Below are positions 43,028 to 51,525 of a DNA stretch of 64,000 nt, one piece after another. Below the pieces are notes generated by a model. It made no database searches. It saw only the letters and a program-made list of their open reading frames with translations, and was not told where the DNA came from. The stretch is from assembly GCF_013204855.1 (NCBI RefSeq), contig NZ_JABMKZ010000033.1, positions 1 to 64,000 on the forward strand, written 5' to 3'. Source of the DNA: Paenibacillus alba. GTDB taxonomy: Bacteria > Bacillota > Bacilli > Paenibacillales > NBRC-103111. The position numbers and the translations under genes were made by a program. Positions within the stretch are counted from its first letter, which is position 1. The number at the start of each line of letters is the position of its first letter.

Positions 43028-44092
43028 ATGAAATTCGCTTTATTCAGTCTTATGATGAATCTCCCGAATGCCTTAACTGGTGAAACACTGACAACACGTC
43101 AGAAATTTGAAAATGTACTCAAACAGGCTGAGCTTGCCGAGGAGCTGGGTTTTGAAGCCTATGGCGTAGGGGAGCGGCACGGAGAACCATTCCTGTCCTC
43201 TTCGCCCCCTGTTGTTTTGACAGCGATTGCTGCGAGAACCTCAACGATTCGGCTGCTGACGACGGTAACCGTGCTCAGCGTGCTCGACCCCGTCAGAGTC
43301 GCGGAGGATTATGCGACATTGGATCATCTATCCGACGGCCGGTTGGAGCTCATCATCGGGAAAGGGAATGATCCTCGCCACTATCCGCTATTTGGAATTA
43401 CCGAGGAGGAGCAGTGGGACTCGCTCGCCGAGCGTTATGCGCTGCTCAAAAAGCTATGGGAAGAGGAAAATGTCACTTGGGAAGGACGGTATCGCACCCC
43501 GCTTCATGGCGTGACGACCCAGCCAAGGCCGTTTCAGAAGCCGATTCCCATTTGGCATGGCAGCGCGTCGAGCCAGCTTTCTACAGAGCTTGCGGCGAAA
43601 TATGGCGAGCCTATTTTCTCCTCGAATACGTTTCACCCACAAGCGAAGTATAAAGCGCTTATTGATCATTATCGCGAGCGTTTAGCTCATTATGGGCATG
43701 ATCCGGCCAAAGCCGTCGTAGGCTCAGGTTTCGGAAGCTTATATTTGGCGAATACTTCGGAGGAAGCCATAAAGCGCTACCGCCCTTATTACGATGCCTT
43801 CCGGGCAACCGCTTCAGCTCAGCATAATAACTCGCCCTTCAAGAATTTGGAGGACAATATTCAGAATGGTCCTGTACTCGTTGGCAGCTCGGAGCAAGTG
43901 ATCGAGAAGATTCTGAACTACCAAGCCGCCTATGGACATCAGGTGCTGAGCATCAGTGTTGACGGGTTAACCGAGGCAGAGCAGCGCGAGCAGGTCGAAC
44001 GGTTTGCGACGGAAGTGATGCCGGTGCTGCGTCGTGAGGTGCCCAGCACGGTATGGGAAAATCGGCCGGCACTCGTGCAGGCGAGAGGCTGA
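43028..44092 (+). CDS. LLM class flavin-dependent oxidoreductase
   Basis: 354 residues, luciferase-like TIM barrel. Seen: AELAEELGFEAYGVGERHGE, LLTTVTVLSVLDPVRVAEDYATLDHLSDGRLELIIGKG, the FMN region PIPIWHGSAS and GPVLVGSSEQVIEKI. This group uses reduced FMN and oxygen to cleave C-S or other bonds in monooxygenase reactions. No flavin reductase gene is adjacent. It is the last gene of the operon, 16 nt after the acetyltransferase. Confidence 0.9.
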   Translation: MKFALFSLMMNLPNALTGETLTTRQKFENVLKQAELAEELGFEAYGVGERHGEPFLSSSPPVVLTAIAARTSTIRLLTTVTVLSVLDPVRVAEDYATLDHLSDGRLELIIGKGNDPRHYPLFGITEEEQWDSLAERYALLKKLWEEENVTWEGRYRTPLHGVTTQPRPFQKPIPIWHGSASSQLSTELAAKYGEPIFSSNTFHPQAKYKALIDHYRERLAHYGHDPAKAVVGSGFGSLYLANTSEEAIKRYRPYYDAFRATASAQHNNSPFKNLEDNIQNGPVLVGSSEQVIEKILNYQAAYGHQVLSISVDGLTEAEQREQVERFATEVMPVLRREVPSTVWENRPALVQARG

Positions 44093-44229
44093 GCTGTTTG
44101 CCGCATGATCGTACACGAGATATAAGCTAAAACCAGACCCCTGAAACCCGTCTATGGAGCAGCGCCGCTGGCGCGTACTCCGTGAAACGTGGATTCGGGG
44201 GTTGTTTGCCATGCGAAAATATGGCGAAA

Positions 44230-44407
44230 CGGAACTAGGGTCCGCTAATTGCCAAATAATAAGCAAAATCGGAGTGAAGAGGAACTGGAGTCCGCTATTT
44301 CCATGTAAACTGCCTACATGCAGGCAGAAACGGAAAAATAGCGTATCCTAGTTCCTCTTGTGCATCTATTTAAACCAAATGGAGTTAAATAGCGTACTCC
44401 AGTTCCG
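44230..44407. repeat. Quad-motif palindromic element, copy 2
   Basis: Forward motifs GGAACTAGGGTCCGCTA (44230-44250) and GGAACTGGAGTCCGCTATTT (44281-44300); reverse motifs TAGCGTATCCTAGTTCC (44336-44356) and TAGCGTACTCCAGTTCC (44387-44407). The centre holds CTGCCT-ACATGC-AGGCAG. The transcript would fold as a long hairpin. It occupies the 502-bp gap between the monooxygenase and the Gfo/Idh genes, which has no other feature I can name. Confidence 0.75.
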
Positions 44408-44594
44408 TTTCAGGTAGAAGGGGCATACCGTTATCCCTAGTCTTAGGGAATGCGCAGTCCCAATTGCATCCTAGTCTGATGGCTGACGTTGAGTGAAAAA
44501 CCGCAAAATAGTGGTATTTTTGCACAAAGTCACGTCACTTTTGAAACCGTATTCTTGATACACTGGTACCAAGAAGCCAAAGGGGGATGAAGAG

Positions 44595-45749
44595 ATGCTC
44601 AAAGTAGCCATAGTTGGTTCCGGAGCGATTGCCGCCGCACATATTGAAGCTTATTTGCAATTCCCGGAGCGCTGCACGATTGTTGCGATAAGCGATATCT
44701 ATGAGGATAAAGCGCAATCGCGCATCGAGCAATACAAGCTGAATGCGAAGGCCGTGAAGGATTACAAGGCCTTGCTTGTCGATGGGATTGATCTCGTTTC
44801 GATATGTACGCCTCCTTATACACATGCTTCTCTGACTGTAGAATTTCTTGAAGCGGGGTCTCACGTTATCGTGGAGAAACCGATGGCATCCTCTCTGGAA
44901 GAATGCGATCTCATGAATGAGGCAGCTAAGCGGACAGGTAAATTCGTATCAGTAGTCGCGCAGAACCGGTTCAAGACGCCGATGATGAAAATGAAATCGG
45001 TCCTCGAAAGTGGTCTGATGGGCAAAGTTTTGCATGTTCAAGTGGATTCCTTCTGGTGGCGAGGCCACTCGTACTACGATCTGTGGTGGCGTGGCACTTG
45101 GGAAAAGGAGGGCGGCGGACCTACGCTGAATCACGCGGTGCATCATATCGACGCATTGCTTTGGATGATGGGCAGCCCGAGCGAAGTGCAGGCATTCATG
45201 AGCAATGTTGCGCATGACAATGCGGAGGTCGAGGATATTTCCATCGCGATGCTGCGCTATCCAGACGGTTCGCTGGGCCAGTTGACGAGCTCGGTTGTGC
45301 ATCACGGCGAAGAGCAGCAGTTGATATTCCAAGGAGCGCATGCCCGTGTCTCCACGCCTTGGAAAGTTAAAGCTTCCAGCGCGTTGACCAATGGGTTTCC
45401 AGCAGCAAATCCTGAACTCGAAGCTGAACTGCAGGCTTATTATGAGGCATTGCCTGATGTGGCATACGAGGGACATGCGGGTCAAATTGACAATGTGCTG
45501 GCAGCGATTGAAACCGGTGCTGCGTTATTAATAGACGGCTATAGCGGTCGAAAGACGCTTGAATTCATTACGGCCATTTACAAATCGGCCAGTACCGGAC
45601 AGCTTGTGCAACTGCCGATTGGACCGGAGGATGCTTTTTATACACGTGAAGGTGTGCAATTAAATGCCACACATTTCTATGAGAAGCAAACGTCGATAGA
45701 AAATTTCACAGCAAACAGTCCCATCTCAACAGGAAGCAGCTATAACTAA
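44595..45749 (+). CDS. Gfo/Idh/MocA family oxidoreductase
   Basis: 384 residues. Rossmann N-terminus MLKVAIVGSGAIAAAHIEAY, then ISDIYEDKAQSRIEQY, VSICTPPYTHASLTVEFLEAG and the EKPMA motif with the family lysine. The C-terminal domain has GGGPTLNHAVHHIDALLWMMG. NAD(P)-dependent oxidation of a sugar or cyclitol is the usual role. RBS AAGGGGGATG. It is followed by a second member of the family 26 nt downstream. Confidence 0.92.
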   Translation: MLKVAIVGSGAIAAAHIEAYLQFPERCTIVAISDIYEDKAQSRIEQYKLNAKAVKDYKALLVDGIDLVSICTPPYTHASLTVEFLEAGSHVIVEKPMASSLEECDLMNEAAKRTGKFVSVVAQNRFKTPMMKMKSVLESGLMGKVLHVQVDSFWWRGHSYYDLWWRGTWEKEGGGPTLNHAVHHIDALLWMMGSPSEVQAFMSNVAHDNAEVEDISIAMLRYPDGSLGQLTSSVVHHGEEQQLIFQGAHARVSTPWKVKASSALTNGFPAANPELEAELQAYYEALPDVAYEGHAGQIDNVLAAIETGAALLIDGYSGRKTLEFITAIYKSASTGQLVQLPIGPEDAFYTREGVQLNATHFYEKQTSIENFTANSPISTGSSYN

Positions 45750-45775
45750 TAACATAGAATAGGGGATTAATGATT

Positions 45776-46855
45776 ATGCAAAAAAGTGACGGAATGAATT
45801 ATGCGCCCATCGGTACCTTCAAATCAGTGTGTCAGCCTGGAGAATTTATTTTCGCGGCAGCAGCCTTAGATCATGGGCATATTTATGGGATGTGCAATGG
45901 CTTGAAAGAAGCAGGCGGAGAATTAAAGTGGGTCTATGATCCTGATCCCGCTAAGGTGGACAAGTTCGTGGGCATATATCCGGGCGTGCGTGTTGCCGCA
46001 TCTTTGGACGAAATTCTGCAGGATACAGATGTCAAGCTTGTGGCCAGCGCTGCTATTCCATCTGATCGAGGACCGCTTGGATTAAAAGTTATGTCCAGCG
46101 GGAAAGATTATTTCACGGATAAAGCGCCGTTCACTACACTAGAGCAGTTGGAGGCGGCTCGTTCCAAGGTTGCGGAAACAGGACAGAAGTATGCTGTGTA
46201 CTACAGCGAGCGGTTGCATGTTGAAAGCTCGATCTACGCGGGTCAATTGATTGAGCAAGGGGCGATTGGCCGAGTCCTCCAAGTCATTGGTCTTGGACCC
46301 CACCGGATTAGCTTGTCTAGTCGACCGGATTGGTTTTTCAATCGGGAGCAGTTTGGCGGCATTTTGTGTGATATCGGGAGTCATCAAATCGAGCAGTTTC
46401 TGTTTTTTACAGGGGCCAAGGACGCCAAGGTTGTTCATAGTAAAGTCGCGAATTATAGCTATCCGCAGCATCCTACGTTTGAAGATTTCGGCGATGCAAC
46501 TTTGATCGGAGACAATGGGGCGACGGGGTATTTCCGTGTGGATTGGATGACGCCGGACGGGCTCAGCACATGGGGGGATGGGCGTTTGACCATTCTAGGA
46601 ACAGAAGGCTACATTGAGCTTCGCAAATACGTAGACATTGCCAGAGATGAGACGGGTGATCATGTGTATCTGGTCAATAAAGACGGGGAGCAGCATTTTG
46701 CGGTAAAAGGCCAAGTTGGTTTCCCTTATTTCGGCCAACTGATTCTTGATTGTCTGAATCGCACAGAGCTTGCCATGACGCAGGAGCATACGTTCAAGGC
46801 AGCGGAATTATGTTTAATTGCGCAGCGCGATGCGATCCATCTAACACAAAGATAG
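45776..46855 (+). CDS. Gfo/Idh/MocA family oxidoreductase
   Basis: 359 residues; ATG 45776 has AGGGG 10 nt upstream, better spaced than ATG 45770. It has FIFAAAALDHGHIYGMCNGL, WVYDPDPAKVD, KLVASAAIPSDRGPLGLKVMSSGK and DYFTDKAPF in place of the usual EKP. GGILCDIGSHQIEQFLFFTG fits the C-terminal domain. The cofactor loop is modified (ALDHGHIYGM), so cofactor binding may be unusual. Adjacent convergent AraC gene suggests a sugar-responsive locus. Confidence 0.9.
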   Translation: MQKSDGMNYAPIGTFKSVCQPGEFIFAAAALDHGHIYGMCNGLKEAGGELKWVYDPDPAKVDKFVGIYPGVRVAASLDEILQDTDVKLVASAAIPSDRGPLGLKVMSSGKDYFTDKAPFTTLEQLEAARSKVAETGQKYAVYYSERLHVESSIYAGQLIEQGAIGRVLQVIGLGPHRISLSSRPDWFFNREQFGGILCDIGSHQIEQFLFFTGAKDAKVVHSKVANYSYPQHPTFEDFGDATLIGDNGATGYFRVDWMTPDGLSTWGDGRLTILGTEGYIELRKYVDIARDETGDHVYLVNKDGEQHFAVKGQVGFPYFGQLILDCLNRTELAMTQEHTFKAAELCLIAQRDAIHLTQR

Positions 46856-46876
46856 CCTAGGTGTCTGACGTCAAGC

Positions 46877-47749
46877 TTACTTTTGACGTTGATTGCGAAA
46901 CTGATGGGGCGTGCTGCCCATGTGGTTTTTAAACATTTTGCAGAAGTAAGAAGTGTTGCTTAAACCGATGGTTTCACCGATCTGGGCAATGGACAGGTCC
47001 GTTGCGTTCAGCAGCATAACAGCTTGCTGGATGCGGCGTGCCGCCACATAGTCAGAAATGCTGCCGCCTGTGCATTCTTTGAATAAATGGGACAGGTGGT
47101 GGGGGGATAAATGAAGCTCGCTAGCCATAACTTCCAGGCGCAGCGGCTCCGTGTAATGCCCCTCCAACCAGCTGAGTATGCGCTCAGCTTGATGCTTAAT
47201 GCGTGTCGGACCGGCGACGCTTCGCTTAATTTCGCTGCGTTCCCAGATCGTTCTAAAAGCGCGGAAAAAAGCAATTAAAAATAAGGAAAACTCCTCCAGA
47301 TAATCTTGCCTGGGCAAATCAGGCAGCTTTTCCTCCAGACTTGGAAACAAAGATAACAACGGCTCGGGCTCGCCTATCGCATAGAGGCAGGGCGCGGGCA
47401 GTTTGTTCGTATACATATGCTTGAAAAAAGCGAGCAAGCTGGGCCATTTGTCGAAATAGGGCTCATAAAGCGATGGCTCGTAATGCACAATGGAACGAAT
47501 AAAAGGCTGCTCGGCGTTCATTTGAATATGGTGAAGCTGGAACGGTTGGAAAATACATAACATGCCAGCGGTAACTTCGTAGCTCTTCTGATCGACGATC
47601 AATGTCCCTTGTCCTTCATGGATGAACAAAATTTCAACGCCCTGATGCGCATGAAACGTCCCTTGGTATTGGGCACTGCCGATCGTTTGCCGGCGATGCG
47701 TAAAATAAAGCGGCATCTCGTTTAAACCCAGATTTTGAATATATGTCAT
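46877..47749 (-). CDS. AraC family transcriptional regulator
   Basis: 290 residues from ATG 47749 (GAGGGA 10 nt upstream; a GTG 9 nt further up is too close to the site). Cupin sensor: HAHQGVEILFIHEGQGTLIVDQKSYEV and MLCIFQPFQLHHIQMN. The C-terminal double helix-turn-helix is LRLEVMASELHLSPHHLSHLFKECTGGSISDYV and SIAQIGETIGLSNTSYFCKMFKNHMGSTPHQFR. Convergent with the Gfo/Idh pair, which is a likely target. Confidence 0.92.
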   Translation of the reverse strand: MTYIQNLGLNEMPLYFTHRRQTIGSAQYQGTFHAHQGVEILFIHEGQGTLIVDQKSYEVTAGMLCIFQPFQLHHIQMNAEQPFIRSIVHYEPSLYEPYFDKWPSLLAFFKHMYTNKLPAPCLYAIGEPEPLLSLFPSLEEKLPDLPRQDYLEEFSLFLIAFFRAFRTIWERSEIKRSVAGPTRIKHQAERILSWLEGHYTEPLRLEVMASELHLSPHHLSHLFKECTGGSISDYVAARRIQQAVMLLNATDLSIAQIGETIGLSNTSYFCKMFKNHMGSTPHQFRNQRQK

Positions 47750-47873
47750 AAGAGGCACTTCCCTCTAGCCTTGATAGGAGCATATTTATTATACATGAAA
47801 CCTCCGAGTAAGCTCTAGAGATTCCACACAGGCAGGATAAACATCAGGTAGAGTCATGGCTGGGGGGATGCCA

Positions 47874-47922
47874 AATACTAAAATAACCTTCAATGCCACG
47901 GTAACGTGAGATTGAAGGTTAT
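47874..47922 (-). terminator. Terminator of the 48 kb minus-strand genes
   Basis: ATAACCTTCAAT (47883-47894) and ATTGAAGGTTAT (47911-47922) form a perfect 12-bp stem; on the minus strand it is followed by a T-rich stretch (TTTTAGTATTT). Confidence 0.7.
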
Positions 47923-47982
47923 GATGAAGGCCACACATAGGCATAAAGCTGGTTTAAAGTATGCCTAGAGCATGCTTTGCTT

Positions 47983-48747
47983 TTATTCGGCAGTTACTTT
48001 TTGCATTTTAGCCGGGTTGTTGATTTTGTAAGGCACGGGATGTTTGGACAGCTTTTTGGCGACTATTTTACACTCGAAGGTGAGGGTGTCGCCGATGGCA
48101 AGCTCCAACTTTTTCAGGGTATTGCTGTGGCTGGACCACGCAGTATCGACAATGAGCGCGGGCTCCAAGATGGAGACGGCTTCGTAGATCACGACTTCAT
48201 CTTCCGTATCTGAGAAATTGTTCGGTACCGTTGTAAATTCTTTGACGGTTGCGATCATCTTCACCTTGTCTTCAGGGAGCTCCAGCTTGGGAGCTTTTTC
48301 TTTTTTAGCTTTGCTTTTGGCAGAAGGGGGCTTGTCCGCTTTTTCTTGTTGAACGTTGTTCACTTCAGCAGGCACATCGTTCGCAGCCAGTTCAGTTACA
48401 GCGGAGATTTCTTCTTGCTGAACCTCACCCTCGGCAACTTCAGCGGAAGTAGCGTCTTCAGCCGTTGCTGTAAGCCTTTGGCTGTAGTTAGCAGCCTGCA
48501 TTTCTTTCAGGTAAGAGGGGTGAATGCAGTGCAGCTGTTCGTTGTCGAAGGCGATGACAGCTGTCATTTTGTCGACGAAGCCTACGATGCGGCAAGGCAT
48601 GTTCATGCCATTTCCTTTGTAGAAGAAGGCTTTCGTTTTGGTCGCTTTCTCTGAAAGCAAGCCCCAATCTTTGCATTGGTCCAGCTGTTCGGTTTCGTCT
48701 TCGAAGGTGTTATAGGTTAGGGGCTGGACGGTAAAAGTATGTTCCAT
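47983..48747 (-). CDS. Hypothetical protein with KOW/SH3-like ends and a charged linker (254 aa)
   Basis: ATG 48747 follows AAGGCGGAG. Residues 1-95 are compact and beta-rich (TFTVQPLTYNTFEDET, CRIVGFVDKMTAVIAFDNEQLHCIHPSYLKEM). Residues 96-165 are an acidic then lysine-rich low-complexity linker (EVAEGEVQQEEIS, KSKAKKEKAPKLELPE). Residues 166-254 are a second beta-rich domain (ATVKEFTTVPNNFSDTEDEVVIYEAV). I do not recognise the family. It shares a minus-strand unit with the small gene at 48791. Confidence 0.6.
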   Translation of the reverse strand: MEHTFTVQPLTYNTFEDETEQLDQCKDWGLLSEKATKTKAFFYKGNGMNMPCRIVGFVDKMTAVIAFDNEQLHCIHPSYLKEMQAANYSQRLTATAEDATSAEVAEGEVQQEEISAVTELAANDVPAEVNNVQQEKADKPPSAKSKAKKEKAPKLELPEDKVKMIATVKEFTTVPNNFSDTEDEVVIYEAVSILEPALIVDTAWSSHSNTLKKLELAIGDTLTFECKIVAKKLSKHPVPYKINNPAKMQKVTAE

Positions 48748-48790
48748 CAGGTCTCCGCCTTTCAATTGTAGCTATGCAGCTCTCGTGTAT

Positions 48791-48967
48791 TCATTCTTCT
48801 AACCGGTAATCATCGGTTTTCTCTCCGTCTTCCCAGATCTCGACGAAAAGGGCTTCACAGTTATCGAACTCTGCCGGCTTAAGCGACAGCGCTTTCTCCT
48901 CGTCAGGACCGACATACACATTTTCCATGGTCTCGCCGTCGAAGGAGAGAATGACGTATATTTTCAT
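48791..48967 (-). CDS. Small acidic hypothetical protein (58 aa)
   Basis: A short gene: ATG at 48967, CTGGAGG 9 nt upstream, TGA at 48793-48791. The 58-residue product begins MKIYVILSFDGETMENVYVG and is strongly acidic (15 Asp and Glu), with a predicted beta-beta-alpha layout. It ends 43 nt before the 254-residue protein and is probably co-transcribed. Family unknown. Confidence 0.6.
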   Translation of the reverse strand: MKIYVILSFDGETMENVYVGPDEEKALSLKPAEFDNCEALFVEIWEDGEKTDDYRLEE

Positions 48968-49177
48968 GCCAGAATGCCTCCAGTAAGTTGATATTGACCA
49001 TTATAGCATAATCCGGGAAATGTTCGTACGCAGGAAGATGAGGGCCATGTTAACGCATGAATTCTAAAGAATTCATAAAAAATTCTTTGTTGAAATTTTA
49101 GAAATGGATGACAGGGAAATGTTGGATGTTGTCGAAACTTTATCATTGCAAAACATGATAGATAGAGGGGGAACAAG

Positions 49178-49507
49178 TTGTTGGTAATTTGGAAAGGTTG
49201 GGGAATTTTGGCGGTGTTTATGGCGATGGCAGGTTTCGTCATTGGCATGATGATTGAAAGTGCGATTTATGGGTCTTCTAAAGGCATCCTGCATGGTTGG
49301 CCATACACGCTTACCTTGATTGCGGCAGCCGTGGGCATATGGTTCAGCGGCAAAGCATTGAATAAAAGCGCCGGACGGGTGCTCGTAGATCCGCAAACGA
49401 ATCAGCAATTCAAAATGGGGACGCCTCACACCTTATTTTTCATTCCGATGCAATATACGTCGTTTGTTTTAGGCTTAATCGCTATACTGATGTTATTTTC
49501 AAAATAG
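49178..49507 (+). CDS. Small membrane protein (109 aa)
   Basis: TTG at 49178 (or 49181) follows AGAGGGGGAAC. Three hydrophobic segments (residues 8-28, 42-62, 88-106) with a short loop GRVLVDPQTNQQFKMGTPHTLFFIPMQY between the second and third. This matches a small conserved membrane family of Bacilli whose function is unknown. A terminator follows directly. Confidence 0.7.
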   Translation: MLVIWKGWGILAVFMAMAGFVIGMMIESAIYGSSKGILHGWPYTLTLIAAAVGIWFSGKALNKSAGRVLVDPQTNQQFKMGTPHTLFFIPMQYTSFVLGLIAILMLFSK

Positions 49508-49520
49508 GCTCGTTCAAAAG

Positions 49521-49562
49521 GCCATTCATTTTCCCGCTGTGGGGGAGTGGATGGCTATTTTT
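49521..49562 (+). terminator. Intrinsic terminator
   Basis: GCCATTCATTTTCCC pairs, using G-U pairs, with GGGGGAGTGGATGGC, followed by TATTTTTG. Confidence 0.7.
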
Positions 49563-49718
49563 GTCCATTCGGAAGGATGATGGAAGGTGCTGCCCGGCCA
49601 AAAGGATGGGTTTAAAATCATGCCAAAGTTCATATATATCAATACAAGCTGGCTCTCCAGACGTAGCAGTCAGCACTTAAAAGGGGCGTGCGAGTGAAGG
49701 GAAGAGGAGGTTTCGTGG

Positions 49719-50819
49719 ATGGCGATATGGATCCTATGTCTATGTGGAATCGGATGTCTCTCAGGATTCCTGTTGTTTCGCAAAAACGTGCTTAAAGTCA
49801 GCCAAGAACTGGACTTGAACAAGGTAACGCTGTCTGTCATTATCCCTGCTCGGAATGAAGCGGGCAATTTGCCGCAGCTTCTTCATGCGCTAAAGATTCA
49901 AACGCTGGAACCGTATGAAATTATTGTGGTGGACGACTTTTCGGAAGATGACACACAGGCTATTGCCGAAAGTTATGGGGCAACAGTGATTGCGAATCCT
50001 AGTCTTCCCGAGGGATGGACGGGCAAGAACTGGGCAGTTTGGAACGGATATTTGCAGTGTTCCGGCAATCTTATCGCTTTCCTTGATGCCGATATTAAGC
50101 TTGCACCGCGGGCGCTTGAAACATTGGTTAAAGTTCGACATCAAGCCGGCGGGGTTATTTCTGTCGTTCCTTTTCATTTTACGGTGAAATGGGTTGAAAG
50201 GTTGGCGCTCATATTTAATTTTTTAGGCGTATTCGCCTTTACATCGCCATTTGAGAAAAATAATCCCCAAAAGGGTCTTTATGGCTCCTGCATTCTCACG
50301 ACAAGAGAAGATTACGAAACAATCCAGGGACATGCGAGCATACGCTCAGAAATGTTAGATGATTTGAACCTTGGCGCGGCTTTTGTGCGGGCAGGCATTA
50401 GCGTCACGAATTTTCTGGGAAGCGGCCTTGTTTCTTTTCGCATGTACCCAGAAGGGATGAAAAGCCAGATTCAAGGCTTCGGCAAAGGGGCTGTATTAGG
50501 TACGTCCAAGTTGAGAGGCGGTACCATCGCACTGGTAGCTGTTTGGGTTATCGGGCTGATTGTGTCAGATTCTTTTTTTCTATTTATCCCTACCTCATGG
50601 GGGCTGCCGCTGTTCATCGGGTATTTGATGTACATGCTGCAATTATTTTATTTTATTAAATACGTCGGTGTTTTTGGAGTTCTTATGCCGGTGCTGCATG
50701 TCCTATCAACCTTGTTTTTCCTATTTGTCATGTTGTATTCCGCCTATCAAGTTGTATTCCTGGGCCATGTATCCTGGAAAGGAAGGAAAGTCAAAGTAGG
50801 AAGCAGGCGAGCACTATGA
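49719..50819 (+). CDS. Family 2 glycosyltransferase, CrtQ-like
   Basis: 366 residues with one N-terminal membrane anchor and a C-terminal cluster of three or four helices. The GT2 catalytic core is complete: LSVIIPARNEAGNLPQLL, IIVVDDFSEDDT, AFLDADIKL (DxD) and a later acidic motif in EMLDDLNLG. The layout resembles carotenoid glycosyltransferase CrtQ of Staphylococcus, but no crt genes are nearby. It overlaps the next, PlsY-like gene by 4 nt, suggesting glycolipid synthesis. RBS AGAGGAGG. Confidence 0.85.
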   Translation: MAIWILCLCGIGCLSGFLLFRKNVLKVSQELDLNKVTLSVIIPARNEAGNLPQLLHALKIQTLEPYEIIVVDDFSEDDTQAIAESYGATVIANPSLPEGWTGKNWAVWNGYLQCSGNLIAFLDADIKLAPRALETLVKVRHQAGGVISVVPFHFTVKWVERLALIFNFLGVFAFTSPFEKNNPQKGLYGSCILTTREDYETIQGHASIRSEMLDDLNLGAAFVRAGISVTNFLGSGLVSFRMYPEGMKSQIQGFGKGAVLGTSKLRGGTIALVAVWVIGLIVSDSFFLFIPTSWGLPLFIGYLMYMLQLFYFIKYVGVFGVLMPVLHVLSTLFFLFVMLYSAYQVVFLGHVSWKGRKVKVGSRRAL

Positions 50820-51442
50820 TCATCGTTTGGACGTTATGCGCTTTTGTATGCGGCTCTTTGATGTTTTCTTATTGGCTTGGCCGCATAGCTCGGACAAATT
50901 TGAAGGTGGTTGGAGACGGGAACCCTGGAGCATTGAATCTTTGGAAAGCGGCGGGCTTCAGATGGGGGATTATGGGAATCGTGCTCGATTTTCTAAAAGG
51001 TTATCTGATCCTCGTGTTGTTGCTTGGCAGCAGCCGAATAGAGGGCTATGCGATGATTCCCGTTGCGCTGGCGCCGATTGTCGGGCATGCCTTTTCGCCT
51101 TTCCTTAAAGGCAGGGGAGGCAAAGCCATCGCGGTGACTTTTGGCGTTTGGAGTGCTTTGAGCGGATTTGAGGTTTCACTTGCTCTTGCCATCATTTTAG
51201 CTGTTTTTTTAGGTGTTATAAAGCTTATCAACAAAGGCAAGCCCACATCGCCGGTTTCAGATGGCACGCAGGTTGTCATTGGCTTGCTGCTTGTTGGCAT
51301 TTATTTGCCTCTAAGAGGATTCAGCGGCGCGGTCATTTGGGTATGGGTTGGTAATCTGTTGTTAATTGCCTACACACATAGACATGAACTGCGAGCGAGT
51401 TGGAGGCAGCTTTTCAATAGAACCGTTAAATCCATGAAATAA
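50816..51442 (+). CDS. PlsY-like glycerol-3-phosphate acyltransferase homologue
   Basis: 208 residues with five or six membrane helices. PlsY motifs are kept: GDGNPGALNLWKAAG for the GSGNxGATN motif, LDFLKGYL for DxxKG, and GHAFSPFLKGRGGKAIA. PlsY uses acyl phosphate to acylate glycerol 3-phosphate; here Asp replaces Ser in the first motif (GDGN), so the acceptor may differ. Its coupling to a glycosyltransferase suggests an accessory lipid-modifying copy rather than the housekeeping enzyme. Confidence 0.85.
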   Translation: MIIVWTLCAFVCGSLMFSYWLGRIARTNLKVVGDGNPGALNLWKAAGFRWGIMGIVLDFLKGYLILVLLLGSSRIEGYAMIPVALAPIVGHAFSPFLKGRGGKAIAVTFGVWSALSGFEVSLALAIILAVFLGVIKLINKGKPTSPVSDGTQVVIGLLLVGIYLPLRGFSGAVIWVWVGNLLLIAYTHRHELRASWRQLFNRTVKSMK

Positions 51443-51445
51443 CGC

Positions 51446-51521
51446 AGGGGTCGCTCCTATCTGATTACATACTAGTCCCGACTGTGGGAAAAACTAGGAT
51501 GGTCAGAAAGGAGTGACCCCT
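51446..51521 (+). promoter_or_regulatory. Structured leader masking the trhA ribosome site
   Basis: AGGGGTCGCTCCT (51446-51458) and AGGAGTGACCCCT (51509-51521) pair over 13 bp (one G-U). The right arm contains the Shine-Dalgarno AAGGAG of the gene at 51526. The 50-nt loop has an inner stem CTAGT/ACTAG. The hairpin would block translation unless opened. Confidence 0.6.
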
Positions 51522-51525
51522 TGTC

